Shown piece by piece: positions 12,151 through 23,447 of a stretch of 64,000 bases of DNA. The first letter of the stretch is position 1; each line of letters opens with the position of its first letter. The notes under the pieces are model-generated. The model worked only from the letters and a program-made list of their open reading frames with translations. It was not told where the DNA came from and ran no database searches. Origin of the DNA: Diphasiastrum complanatum (Eukaryota; Streptophyta; Lycopodiopsida; Lycopodiales; Lycopodiaceae); assembly GCA_029204225.1 (NCBI GenBank), contig CM055097.1, positions 248,001 to 312,000 of the forward strand, in the 5' to 3' direction. The translations under genes and the position numbers were made by a program.

Positions 12151-13930
12151 AAGTCTTGACACTCACCTGAATCTAGGTCTAAGTATAATCGTAAATTTCT
12201 GATCGTGTCTCTTTGAGAATGTGAGCTACCCTCATATTCATCCTCCTCTTCTTCTAGTTCTATCTCACCCAAACGTGGGGGCCTAAAATCCTAAATATGG
12301 CCTTGTAAGATCGTAGGAATATCATCATTTAAAATTGTATTTTCTTCTCCTGTCATTTCCATATCATTTGAAGCTTGGATGAGTGGTTCAGGTTCTTTCA
12401 AAACCTCAAAATTGGGTGGTGGTTCGTCGTGTGTATCCAATGTTACAATATCTTTTCCTTCAAACACACGTTGTTTTCTTGTATTGAGTTGGATCACATA
12501 CCACCATCTTGGTTCTATTCGATCTAGATGAAATATATTCTTCCAAAAAAATAAAAAATTAAGTTAGTCTTATAAGATCGATAAATAAGACATTATGACA
12601 TTGAGATTGTAGAGTCTCACTTGTTCGCATGTTGTGGCAATACTAAAGTGTCATGAGAGTCTATCGATATACATTTTGTTGAGTCAATTTGAAAAAACTT
12701 TGAGTTATCATTTCTAATCTTGGCATTGCTTCCATGATAGATGACCTTAAACCATTTTACGTCAAGAATAAATATTTGTCGTTAGTCTCATAATCGACTT
12801 CATAAATATGTTGCAATGTGCCGACATAGTCTAGGTCACCTGAAATGACATTCACGTCCCTCGCACTAGAACGACTCTCTTGTTGAAAGTTGGCCAGTAT
12901 ACCACAATCATATGTATGTCGCTTGTTGTCAACTCTCTTAACACGAGAATGATGTCCATATGCCCACATGACAACTGTGTCTATGTATGATTTATACTGA
13001 AATGCAAGAAAATAAACAAATTTGTGTAAATTAAAATATTATTAATATATATTGAGTAGCACAAAAGAAAACATTCACAAAGACAATTCTGCACTAACCT
13101 TCCATGCACATCCATGAACAAAATCTCATTCTAATTTGATCATTTCTTCTCCGTTTTCCGATGCTTTTAGCATTATATCAAAAACCCATTCACGAGTGCA
13201 TTTTGAAAGTAAAGGCTCCAAAGGTTCGTCCACCAACGCTCTCCTTCTTCTTTGATTAACATGTCTTCTTCGTATGTTATGTTTCTTTCATTTTTGGCTT
13301 CTTCATACCTTATAGTCCACTTTTTCATATGTCCACAATTATGTAGTATGGACGTGTCAATTTTTTCTTTTAATTGAGATGAAAGTCTCTTTTCCACACC
13401 ATTTCCGTGTGGTGCTTCACCCTTAACACGTTCATCTTCTTCTTCACACCACATTTTTGGACTTGCAAGATGTAATTGTGAGATTATTTCGGTGATATAA
13501 TACAAAGATTCTTGTACAAGCCAACCTTATGCAATACTACCCTTTGCCTTTTGTCTCACAAAGCCCTTCAAAACTTTCATAAAACGCTCAAGGTAGAACA
13601 TCCATCTCGTGTGCACAGGTCTTGCAATGGAATTCAATTCATTATATTTTATTTCTTTTGAGAAAATCCACCTGCAAGATTGATATCACACGTTGTTGTT
13701 TAGCACATAAAAATGTTGAAATAGCGCATATTTAAATAGCAAATATTTATACAAGTGTTTGAAAGGATATACAAACCTAATCATCGATGATAAATTGTAA
13801 AGCATATTTTGTACGTCATTGTTGAAACAACCTCAAATAGAAAGAGGAAGTATAATTGCAACACCTTATGCCAATCATGCGATTTCAATATGCTCAATTT
13901 ACCATCATTGGTAAATGATTTGCATAAGCG

Positions 13931-14903
13931 AGCCATTCGCGGACCCAATATTGAATCAGCGCGCGCGTAGAAAGTTAGCAGCTACAGAATGTAGGTCAAG
14001 CACGACGAACCGATATCAGACAGAAAAGTCGGAAACTAAGCGATATCATATGGGCGTGCGGAGTCCGGAACATGAATATCACGATTGGGTCGGACGCGCT
14101 GAACTGATATTAAAAAATGGTAACTTTCAAAAGACAGCTCGGATTGAGACGATTGTAACGCCATTAGAAAGCCCTCAACGAGAGCTTTTCAATGGCATCC
14201 AACAAGACCCAATTCCGAGCTACGGTTAAAGAGATATTCTCAATCAAAGTTTTGGGCAGTCAATAGTCAACGGTCGACCTAATATCGGATCGATGCACGG
14301 TTGACCAGTTTGACCTGGTCAAACCCTAAGGACTCGTGCTGATCCGATATTAGGGTTTTCAATTTTTTTGTTTTTTTTTTGGGGGAAAAGCTCGACGAGG
14401 GCTTTGCAACGGCACCAGAATGGCCTAATTCCGAGTTACGGTTCAAAAGTTATAGGCAGTCAGAGTTTTGGGACCACCCTATATCGGATCGGCGCGCGCC
14501 CTTAGGGTTTGACCGGGTTAAATTGGTCAACCGCATGTCGATCCGATATTAGGTCTACCGTTCACTGTTGACCGCCCAAAACTTTGACTGAGAATATCTC
14601 TTTAACCGTAGTTTGTAACTGGGTCAAGTTGGTTGCCGTTGAAAAGCTCTCGTCGAGGGCTTTCTAATGTTGTTATAATCCGAGATATCTTTCAAAAGTT
14701 ACTACTTTTTTTAACAACATGCAATATCGGTTTAGTGCACCCGACCCAATCGTGATATTTATGTTCCGGACTCCCACGCGCCCATGCGATATTGCCTAGT
14801 TTCCGACTTTTTTGTCTGATATCGGTTCGATGCGCCCGACCTACATTCTTAGTTGCTGACTTTCTACTCACGCGCTGATCTGATACTAGGTTTGCGAATG
14901 GCC
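13931..14903. repeat. Foldback element, ~430-bp inverted arms
   Basis: Left arm 13931-14356 and right arm 14473-14903 are near reverse complements, about 80-85% by eye. Matching landmarks are GAATGTAGGTC, CGATATCAGACA, AGTCCGGAACAT, ATATCACGATTGGGTCGG, AGAAAGCCCTC-ACGAGAGC and GGTTAAAGAGATATTCTCA. The ~116-base loop holds a third, partial copy of the AAAGCTC-ACGAGGGCTTT block in the right-arm orientation. It is visibly richer in GC and CpG than its surroundings. It sits inside the CACTA gene, so it either arrived later or is a piece of another element. The long open frame 13915-14229 is a by-product. Confidence 0.87.
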
Positions 14904-15820
14904 TCTGGTACTAAACGAAAACTAAATGAAATATTCTCATTTTCAGATGGGATATTCTAGATTCTCCCTTTGGTGTGGAGGCAACCGCTTCTAATCTACA
15001 AAGATTTCAAGTGTGTGATCGTCCAAAAAACAAAGATCAGCATGGGAAAAGTATGAAGACTCAGATTCGATCCAAAAATTTAACACAACGAACAATGGCC
15101 TATACTCATTTGCGCATTGATCCGCTATCGGCTGCAGACTTTCATACTTGGGTTATCAGTTCGGCGCGCACCTCCTATACTGCCTCACTGTTGATCTGTA
15201 CACATGCGCGCTGATCCGATACTAGGACATCGCATGGCCCGCCCCAAACAAACTGCTCATTTTCATCCTGGCCCGCATCAATGGTTCCTCTTGGTCTCCA
15301 ATTGCGTGTCACCATTAGTCCAAAATATCTCTATGGAAGTTGAGTATGAATGAGAACAAAGAGAATGAAAGGTATACCTAAGAATGACAAGTTCCTAAAC
15401 TACAGGGATTAGTTAACTACAGTTTATAACTATTTACGTCAAATCAACTTTGAGTGTACAAATACGGGCAACAAAAGAGTATTCGGGCAGTAATCACAAT
15501 CATTTGTACTACCCGGTAGGATTTTTTAAAATCACCAAAATTTGCAATTTTCGTCCGTCAACCATTGTTACAGTTCGTCATAGATGGACACCATTGATTG
15601 GGCCACTTAAGCGTTGAAAGCATGCGAAGTCAAAAAAGCATCTTGACAAAGGGCCCATTTTGAGTTCTAATATCCCCTACTGCTGATACTCATAATCAAC
15701 ACAATAAGAACTGCTATATCATTCTGTTCTCTAAGAATCCAAATCCTGTTATTACAGTTATTATTGTTCATCGTATTCTCTTTGCTGGGGCGACGACCTC
15801 TATTTACACTGCGACCCAAA
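14904..15820. other. Spacer with foldback-related motifs
   Basis: GCGCATTGATCCGCTATCGG (about 15109) and GCGCGCTGATCCGATACTAG (about 15205) resemble the motif GATCCGATATTAGG of the foldback arms, so 14950-15240 is probably another fragment of that family. I see nothing in 15240-15820. Confidence 0.4.
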
Positions 15821-16439
15821 TGCTCAGTCGTTTCCAAGAATTTGATCTTTTGTAAGAATCCATGGCACGCTAGGTAGAATCACATCTCTACTTTCAATGT
15901 ATTGAATCCAATAGGGTCTTCTTACGTTGGCCGCTTGTAGATCTTTACGAGCTGTTGAGTTGTCTTTTATGCCAGTGATGTGGTTCCATAGTGATTTACA
16001 GACATTTTTAAATATGTGCATAGGATCAAAGAGATGATTAATCAATAAAGCCCTCTAATAGGATAATTTATGAAAAATAGACAATCGTTTCATATCATCA
16101 ATTGATTCCTTCCATGAAGAATTAACATCGTGATGTTTAGCCATTCATCATGACATTACACTACTCCCATGCACGAGGGTGTTGTTGTAGTTAAAGGATT
16201 ATCTCTTTGCCCCCCAAAATGTCGCCTATTCAACTTTCGAAAAGGATGATCAAGCGGCAAGTATTTGCGATGATTTTCATATAGACCACTTTTTTCAAAA
16301 TATTTGTGCTATGTCGACTCTCCAAAAGTGGCCCACAAATGTAACATGCGTTATAACCCGATGTAGTTAACCTGCATAGTTCATAAACTAAATGTAAGAT
16401 AAGCTTAGCTAAACGTACTCAAACGCTAAACCCTAAAAT

Positions 16440-17935
16440 GGATTTTTATGACTATAGATACCTATGGATAGTTGGCAAGGGATTTACTACGATTCCAGCT
16501 TGACAACATCACTGCTGGGGGCCCAATATGTATTGATAATGCAGGCTTAAAGGACTGGACAACAAAGATCCTACGGCATCTGAGTCACGGAGAAATTGGA
16601 GCAATTCATCGAAGAGCAGGGGCTATTACGAGAGGAAAATCTACAGTTGGAGAAAGAGCTAGCAGAGAAGCGAGTTTCTTATCTATTGCCCACCAATGTA
16701 GAGATTGGCTAAGCCATCCGGAGGCCATAATAGCGCAGGCTAACCTGCAAAAGTTGACGGTGGATGTACAACAGTTGCGGCAACAAACATCCAATCTGGA
16801 AGGGAGGTTGCAAGCCAAAGAAGATATATGTGCAAATTTAAATAAGGAGGTGAAAGGATACATTGCTGAAGTTGCACGTTTTAATACAGAGCTTCAAGCC
16901 AGACAACACTATGAACAGACGGTTCGTAGCCCACCACAAATTAGTCAAGCGCGGTCTGGAGAAGCAATAGGACAGTGTATGGGTTGGATAGCACATCTGC
17001 AAGCAATTCAGGCACAGACGAACCTGTAGCAAGTCCTGCTTGACAATCAAACTTTAAAACAACAGTTATCTGATTTGTAGAGTACGCTGCCCGACGTCTG
17101 TTGATCCCACTGCCTCTCCCAAATGAAAAGTTAGAAAATTTAAAATGATGACTCCTGAAGGCGCCGATCCAAAAATTGTTACAAGAAAACCAACTGCTCA
17201 AACAATTAGTCTTAATCTGCCGGGGGCCTCCATTAAACTTGATACTGCCCATAGAGACATTGCAAAAATGAGATCCTAAGTTCATGAATCTAAGAAAGTA
17301 AAAGAAACTACATTTATTTTGGACATTGCACAATGTGAGAGGCCACCTAGTGATTCAGAAACAAGTGATAGGCCCATTGAGGTGAGGGAATCCAACTCGT
17401 CTCATGTACATATTTTAAAAATAAAATTTAAAGATCATACTCAGGCTATAGTTAATCCATTTATTGTTCTCGTTCACCCTACTAACTGCCCCAGGTTAGC
17501 AGATTTTGACATCAAATTGATCAATTCTTATAATTTTTTTTTGTTTTAGACGGAATCCATAGTCTACAAGCTAGAGAAGAGTTGTCTTTAGTTTCCCCAT
17601 GTCCAATCATTTAGGCAAGTTAGTGCCATAATTTTTGCAGGCTTAAGTGTTGAGGAGGCCAACCTTCTTGCTTGGGACCACAACATTGATTAGGATTACA
17701 AACTCAAAATGATTGTATACAAAGAGTCAGATTCTTTCACAAGGAGTATCTCAGACTCCACAAAGAAGGCGCCAAAACAAATATCAAGCTGAAGTGTCTC
17801 TATGCACCGGAGATTGGCCTTACTTTTGACGAGAAGAATCCAACCTTCTCTTTGATGAAATATGATAACTTTTTTCAGCTGGCCTTTCGTACTGGACAAG
17901 TGATTTTCAAAAGCTCATTTTTTTTTTTAATCTAG
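16440..17935 (+). pseudogene. Unidentified broken coding sequence with coiled coil
   Basis: I do not recognise it. 16472-17029 is open for 185 codons, and the neighbouring frame reads QLEKELAEK. The middle part (LQKLTVDVQQLRQQTSNLEG, LQAKEDICANLNKEV) has clear heptad spacing. After a stop at 17027 the coding trend continues (SLNLPGASIKLDTAHRDIA, then HVHILKIKFKDHTQAIVNPF at 17319-17549). A third part, 17640-17930, reads GLSVEEANLLAWDHN and, one frame over, LKCLYAPEIGLTFDEKNPTF. It could be a second CACTA gene, a gag of an unusual element, or a host pseudogene. It ends where an LTR fragment starts (17940). Confidence 0.4.
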
Positions 17936-17939
17936 TAAG

Positions 17940-18117
17940 TGTTGAGGCCTATCGCCACTTCTGAGTCACTGATGGAAAGCTAGATAGAGCTGATGTTTAG
18001 TTGCAGCTACTACTTCAAACTATGATCTAATCTTTCCTAAGCTACTGATTGACATTGTAGTTCTGGTTTGAAATCAATAAAATAAGTAGGCAATAGAGAA
18101 TGTTTAATACTAAGTTT
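17940..18117 (-). repeat. Solo or truncated Copia family-D LTR
   Basis: TGTTGAGGCCTATC at 17940 through GAATGTTTAAT matches the LTR at 31953-32126 almost throughout, in the same orientation. After GTTTAAT the two differ. It could be the lost 3' LTR of the family-D element whose 5' LTR is at 31953, carried here by rearrangement. The 235 bases after it hold nothing recognisable. Confidence 0.65.
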
Positions 18118-18352
18118 ACAACTTGATGTTTTTGAACGTTGTCTGTTTTTCAGATCAACGCGTTGGTATTCTCTCTTGCGATGAACTAGCTACTGCTAGC
18201 ACACTATTGTGTTTGTCACACTATGACTATTGATCTTCTCGATTTTTGCACGTCACTGCTGTGCATATGTTCATTTCATGTTTCTTCTGTATCGATATCC
18301 AATATATATATCATGCCATGCGTGATTACAAGATGGATTAGCTAAGCATTCA

Positions 18353-18739
18353 TGTGAGAGATTTCAACTAGTTTATTCATATTTGCTACATTTGTTTATA
18401 TGGCATTTAAGGCCAATTTCATATTAGACTTAAAGTTTGACTTTTCAAAGTTATCTACTATCCATTGGTGCACTATACTTGTGATATCTTGCAATTCTAT
18501 GTGTAGAATGCCTATTAAATGCTTTTTTTAGATTCACACATGTGAAATACAATACTTATTGTTATTGTATGGAAAACAACATTATTTTATGTTTCGGTTC
18601 ATGTTTAGTCAAGATCTATTATAGTTTGCATCTCATTCTTAGTGTAGATGCTGATTTTTCTACATTGGCAAGATTGGTGAATTGTTGTCTTTCTAACCCA
18701 AGATCATTTTGGATCTTAATGGATCTCAAATCTTTCACA
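18353..18739 (+). repeat. Copia family-B LTR with internal deletion
   Basis: Runs from TGTGAGAGATTTCAACTAG to CTTTCACA, immediately followed by TGGTATCAGAG (18740), an initiator-tRNA-Met primer site. It is similar to the minus-strand LTR at 1-550 but lacks its middle (the TATA side), so it is unlikely to work as a promoter. Confidence 0.8.
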
Positions 18740-18751
18740 TGGTATCAGAGT
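18740..18751 (+). other. Primer binding site, family B
   Basis: TGGTATCAGAGT directly abuts the LTR end with no spacer. Only about 45 bases of leader follow before unrelated integrase sequence begins. Confidence 0.8.
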
Positions 18752-18784
18752 TTGTGTTTCAGGTTATGAAAGAAGAAGATATCA

Positions 18785-19186
18785 ATGCAAGTCAAGCAGA
18801 TCAGAACCAACAGAGGTGGAGAATATATCTCCAACCATTTTGCTGATTTTGCAGCAGCCAAGGCATCCTTCACAAGAAGACTGCAGCCTACACACCACAA
18901 CACAATGGTGTTGTTGAGAGAAAGAATAGAACTCTCATGGAAGCTGCAAGATGCATGATGGCCTACTCCTAGACATCAAGATTACTATGGGTTGAAGCAG
19001 TAGCTATAGCCACCTACTTGCAAAACAAGATAAGCAAATCCGGCATTCCTCACACTACTCCACATGAGATGTGGTGCGGTAACAAGCCAAATCTAGCTCA
19101 AGTACGTGTCTTCAAATGTGTAGCATATGCACACATTCCAGACAAGATCCTCAAGAAGCTAGATAGAAAATTCAAGCAAGGATTTG
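18785..19186 (+). pseudogene. Copia integrase fragment (family A/D lineage)
   Basis: Broken frames match the integrase of the 8.6-9.0 kb copy: IRTNRGGEYIS, then the GVVERKNRTLMEAARCMMAY region, then 19018-19195 (SGIPHTTPHEMWCGNKPN, FKCVAYAHIPDKILKKLD). It carries stops and a frameshift. It sits between a plus-strand family-B LTR and the truncated minus-strand family-B LTR, so both joints are rearrangements. Confidence 0.75.
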
Positions 19187-19247
19187 AAAGTGGCCTCAAA
19201 TGCCATATAAACAAATGTAGCAATATGGCTAAACTAGTTGAAATCTC

Positions 19248-19433
19248 TCACACTCCCTCTTCAACTAGTTCTGGCATGGACTTTGATAACACTCCAAGTG
19301 ATGTCCTATGCTTCATAAACAAGTCCTTTCCCAATGCTTTGGTGAAGATATCAGCTACACATTCCCTTGAAGGAACATATTGAAGCTCCACCTCCTTTGT
19401 CATGGCTTGCTCCCTCACAAAGTGATATGCCAC
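19248..19433 (-). pseudogene. Copia RNase H C-terminal tail (family B)
   Basis: Reads AYHFVREQAMTKEVELQYV, then DIFTKALGKDLFMKHRTSLG: the standard end of Copia pol. The frame ends just as the 3' LTR begins, the usual arrangement. Confidence 0.85.
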
Positions 19434-19499
19434 CTCAATATGACACGAAGAATCACATAGAGTGTAAATGAGATGATTCCTCCATGCTATCAGCTTTGA

Positions 19500-20050
19500 A
19501 CTCTATGGAAAATCATAACAACCAAACAATAAATGTGGGTAATCAATCATGGCTTGCTTATCTTCTCCTTTTTTGTCCTTTTCTACCATGTATCCACCAT
19601 GGCACTCCATGAATGAGCCTTTATCTCCATCTTGCCACAAGATGCTATCATCACTTGATGACTTGATCAGTACAAATCCAACATCAAAATGATGCTCACC
19701 AATGTAGCTAGTTTTACCATATATTGACAATTTGCACACATCCACATGAATTGCTCAAACATGAGATAGAACAAGTAAAGTAAACTTGAACAACACTTAC
19801 TTGCTGCTCTCCTTTGACCTTACTTGAGTCTTCAATAACCTACAAAAATAGATCCATAACATCTTTGCCAATTGACTCTCCATTGATGCTCTTGACTAGC
19901 TCCAAAGTTCCTTTTAGCCTCGTTGAAGCCCTTTGAGATCAACCTCTTGATCATCAAAGTCATTGAACAAAATCTGTTTTCCAGACCCATTACTTGGTGT
20001 AAAATCATGAGAACATCCATCCACTTGCATAGCACCATCTACACAAGAAA
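19500..20050 (-). other. Non-retroviral block inside Copia B, possible captured gene piece
   Basis: Where RT should be, the minus strand instead reads AMQVDGCSHDFTPSNGSGKQ, LELVKSINGESIGKDVMDL and VIEDSSKVKGEQQ. GTAAGT (a good splice donor) follows directly. A second open block begins at about 19745 (LSIYGKTSYIGEHHFDVGFV, LWQDGDKGSFMECHGGY). A TTTTCTTGTGTAG acceptor-like sequence precedes the first block. The exon-intron look suggests host gene sequence picked up by the element. I cannot name the source gene. It might instead be a nested insertion. Confidence 0.45.
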
Positions 20051-20196
20051 ATTCACCAAAGCATGTGAGAAAAGCAAAATGAGTCAACCCTTCTCATCAT
20101 AAGTGAGCCTTGAAGGTGTTTGCCTTTGCCTTGATGTCCTCCTTGGCTTTTGACTTGATGATGGTCCTTCATCATTACCATCCAAAGTATGATCCC

Positions 20197-22354
20197 TTAC
20201 ATCATCATCAAGAATGTTAGATCCATCCACATCATCATCAATACTGCTTGAAGATACTTTTGGAATGTTCCCCTCATAAAAAATGACATCTCTACCAAAA
20301 ATCCTTTGTTAGTAGAAGTAATGTAAACCTTGTAGGCTTTTCTCACCTCACTATATCCAACAAAAATACCTTTCCTTGAAGATGGATCTTCTGCATGTGC
20401 ATCCATAAGTTCTAAAAAGGTTGACACTCGGCACTCGGCCACCTATTGCACAAGAAATTAGCACACAACAAAGCTTGATCCCAAAATGGCTTATCAAGTT
20501 TAGCACTTAACCTCATGGCTTTGGCACCTTCACATAAAGTCCTATTCTTCCTTTTAGCCACTCCATTTTGTTGTGGGGGCCTTGGTGTTGTATACTCCCT
20601 CTTGATCCCATGCTCATCACAAAAGGCCAGGAACTTGGTAGATATGTACTCTCCATCATTGTCACTACTCAAGCACTTGATCCTTGTGGAAAATTGGTTC
20701 TCCCTTGCATTCTTGAACTTAACAAAGACATCATACACATCATCTTTGCTCTTTAGTAGATAGATCCAACAAAATCTACTAAAATCATCAATGAAAGTTA
20801 CATACATCTTAGCTATTGCTAATTGTAGTGATTCCATGAACATCTGAATGCACAACTTGAAAAGGCTTTGTAGATCTAGATGTAGATCTAGTATAAGGTA
20901 GTCTATGTGACTTTGACAAAGCACAAGACTCACAAACATGATTGATACTTTTTAAGGAACTTGGAAGACCAATCACAACTTGTTTCCTAGCCATTACCTC
21001 CAATGACTTGAAGTTGAGGTGCCCCATGCTTTTATGCCAAACCTCTTGAATAGGTCTTTGCTCTCTTGCAACACATCCAACTTGGTTAGCAATAACACAA
21101 GCATCTAGTTTGAACAACTTCCCTTGCCTTTTACCTTTTGCAATCAAGATATCCTTCCTTTTGATAATACAAGCATCTCCATGAAACTCAACTTTGAGGC
21201 CTTTAATTAGCAATTGACTCACACTAAGTATATTCTTGGTAATAGATGCAATGAGCAAAACATCCTCCAAATGAACATTTCTATTTTTAGAGAGAGAAAT
21301 AGGAATTGTGCCAATCCCTTTGATTGCACACTCACCATCATTGGCTGTGTAGATCACCCTCTTGTCATCTTCATATGCCAACAGAGAAGTGGAGTACTCT
21401 TTGTGAAAGGTCATGTGTGAACTTGCTCCACTATCAATCCACCATGGATCTAGATCTCCATCATTAGCAAGCATACATGAAGAAATCACAAAAGCATCAT
21501 CATTTGCATCTTGAACATTCAAACCATCCTCATCAAGAGTAAGATTACCTTGTTTGTCTCCTTGATCTCTCTTCTCCTTGTAGCACTCACTTGCAAAGCG
21601 TCCTTTGATGCCACAATAGAGGCACTTAAGCTTTGATCTATTTTTATTTTTGCCATTTGAAGAAGCCTCCCCTTGATCTCGCCCTTTAGACCACTTGCTT
21701 TTGCTTTTGCCCTTGAATTTGCCCTTGTTGAACATAGCCTCCTCTCCAACTTGAGATGTTGATGAAGATACACCTCTTGCTTGAAGCCTATACTCTTCGT
21801 TGTTTAAGATCTCTTGAAGGTCAATCAAACTTTGCAAAGTCTTTTGAATAGCAAGACTTTGAAAAATGTTAGCATGAGCAACCAACAATCCATTAAGAAT
21901 AACCTGAACAAGCTCTCCTTCCTTAATGCTCTCATCAATGCAAGCTAACTCATCATTCAATGCTTTCACTGTCAAAATAAAAGTATTTGGACATTCTTCA
22001 CTCTTTTGAAAACAAGAAAAGATTTGCCTTCTTAGAGTCAACACTCTAGAAGTAGACTTGGATTCATAAAGCTTCTTCAATGAATCCCAAGCATCATTTT
22101 GATGAAGTATTCTTAACAACTTCCTTGAGAAGCTCATTGGCAACATTCATCTTTATCATGTGTAGAGCCTTTTTGGCCCTCTTGTCATACCTCATTTGAT
22201 CTTGTTGTGTTGCTAGTATCTCCTCCAAACCTACAACACTATCGAGAATGTCATTCATCTCAAGAAGTGATTCCATCCTCACTTTTTATGATGAATAATT
22301 ACTTGAGGTAAGCCTATCATTGGCTTCCAACATGACTCCGCTTGATGTAGCCAT
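20197..22354 (-). pseudogene. Copia gag-protease-integrase, family B
   Basis: Gag starts at the ATG complementary to 22352-22354, with an early stop near 22290. The 445-codon frame 20809-22146 holds UBN2-type gag (DSLKKLYESK, TFILTVKALNDELACID), a zinc knuckle CLYCGIKGRFASEC in which the zinc-binding His is Arg, protease WWIDSGASSHM, and the HHCC zinc region of integrase (VWHKSMGHLNFKSL, CESCALSKSH). Integrase continues in 20412-20939 (FIDDFSRF, SSDNDGEYIS, PQQNGVAKRKN) and 20197-20442 (KGIFVGYSEVRKAYKVY). It is one frameshift and one or two stops from coherent over this span. Confidence 0.82.
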
Positions 22355-22852
22355 GTAGCAATGACTTGATCCTCTCTTACAACCAATGCAAAAAGCACTC
22401 CTTTGAACAACAACAAATGTTCTCAAAAGGAAATCACAAAGATATGAAACTTCTCAATTCTCTTCTAGCACTTATACCAAGCAAATTAACACATAAAATA
22501 GTGAAATCTTGATCAACCTATTATCTACCCTCAATCTAATGACTCTTGACACTTTCTAAGATTAAAACACACTCAAATGAAGTTCAGCAACCTCACATTA
22601 TAGAGACCCAATCAAAGTTAGGGTTTTGACAAAATCACAAAAAAATGATTATTTCAAAATCTACATGCAATTACATAAATTCTCATATGCAATCTTGTAG
22701 CCACCACTTAGGCTTTTCCAATGCTCTAAAAATAATCCAATTTAACAGATGAAGTGTGAAATCAGAATTGATCAAGTATATAACCCTATTTAGAGTTTTG
22801 ATCTACAAAAGATCCAATCTACATATGCAAGAAACTCGATTTTGGTGTAGAA
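22355..22852 (-). other. Family-B leader, non-coding
   Basis: AT-rich sequence upstream of the family-B gag. A weak TTGGTATAAGTGC near 22473-22485 (minus strand) resembles a primer site, but no LTR end lies next to it. Otherwise no signal. Confidence 0.35.
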
Positions 22853-23447
22853 TCCAAGGCTAGCATGCTCTTCTTCTCTATCCACTTCTCAGCCCAATTT
22901 ACATATACTGTAAACTTATCAAGAGCTTCTGATTTATTGTGGATGAAGTAGATGACAACAAACTTGCTGAAATCATCGATGAAGGTGATATAGTACCTTG
23001 ATCCTCCCACAGAGAGAACGTCAAATGGTACACAAATGTCAGAGTGTATCAATTCCAGGAGCTCTACCGCTCTGAAGATATCCCTGGTGAAGGCTGTACA
23101 TGACATCTTTCCTTTGTTGCATGCATCGCAGGATGTCGGACTGGTTGCATTTTTTTATGCTAAATGCACCATGCTGGTTTCCTTTGTATAGCGTCATCGG
23201 GTTCATATGACACAGTCTCCTATGCCATAGAACATCCATAGATTCATGGACTTGATGAACCTGCTCTGTCGGTAGGCATACCTTCAAATGATACATATTG
23301 CCTCTACATCTACCTTGTGTGATGAGAGTATTGGTGTTGGTGTCAACCACAGTGCATGTTTCATTTATAAATGTCACATGCATGCCTACATCTGCTATCC
23401 TTGCAACTGATAGTAGATCTTTCTGCAATGTAGGCACATGGCATCGT
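22852..23447 (-). pseudogene. Integrase half of Copia family D
   Basis: 23039-23430 gives PTLQKDLLSVARIADVGM and VLWHRRLCHMNPMTLYKG (GAG-pre-integrase). 22819-23106 gives IHSDICVPFDVLSVGGSRYY and FIDDFSKFVV, ending at AEKWIEKK. A frameshift lies near 23110. It continues the reading order of 30727-31890 across the nested insertion. Confidence 0.83.

Larger units (their letters stand above)
12150..16045 (-). mobile_element. Decayed CACTA (En/Spm-type) transposase gene
   Basis: Pieces of a TNP2-type transposase lie in order on the minus strand. 15824-16045 has DPMHIFKNVCKSLWN (the catalytic TNP2 neighbourhood). 13800-13900 reads SHDWHKVLQ, as in DUF4218. 13173-13505 is its continuation (SIAxGWLVQESLYYI-like, then GHMKKWTIRYEEAKNERN). 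12757-12969 has NFQQESRSSARDVNVISGDL and YVGTLQHIYEVDY (the DUF4216-like region). 12291-12550 has the RWWYVIQ tail with an acidic end to about 12150. Frames are broken and introns are possible (AT-rich gaps at 12500-12720 and 13020-13150). I found no convincing terminal inverted repeats. The gene is split by the foldback at 13.9-14.9 kb. Confidence 0.75.
19187..22852 (-). mobile_element. Truncated Copia, family B, RT replaced
   Basis: Minus-strand order: leader (22852-22355), gag, protease, integrase (to about 20200), an unrelated block (about 20050-19500), RNase H tail, polypurine tract (AGAGGGAG, 19253-19260), then 66 bp of 3' LTR (19252-19187) matching the LTR at 18353. The 5' LTR and primer site are lost at about 22852, where family-D integrase begins. 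No target duplication is recoverable. Confidence 0.78.

Noticed and set aside
13915-14229. 104-codon protein in the foldback arm
   Set aside because: Lies wholly in one arm of the inverted repeat, is not kept open in the other arm, and has no family resemblance.
15824-16045. Host gene exon
   Set aside because: DPMHIFKNVCKSLWN and its context belong to CACTA TNP2-type transposase, in line with the fragments downstream.
22470-22490. 5' primer site of Copia B (TTGGTATAAGTGC, minus)
   Set aside because: Several mismatches and no adjoining LTR CA end or LTR match.
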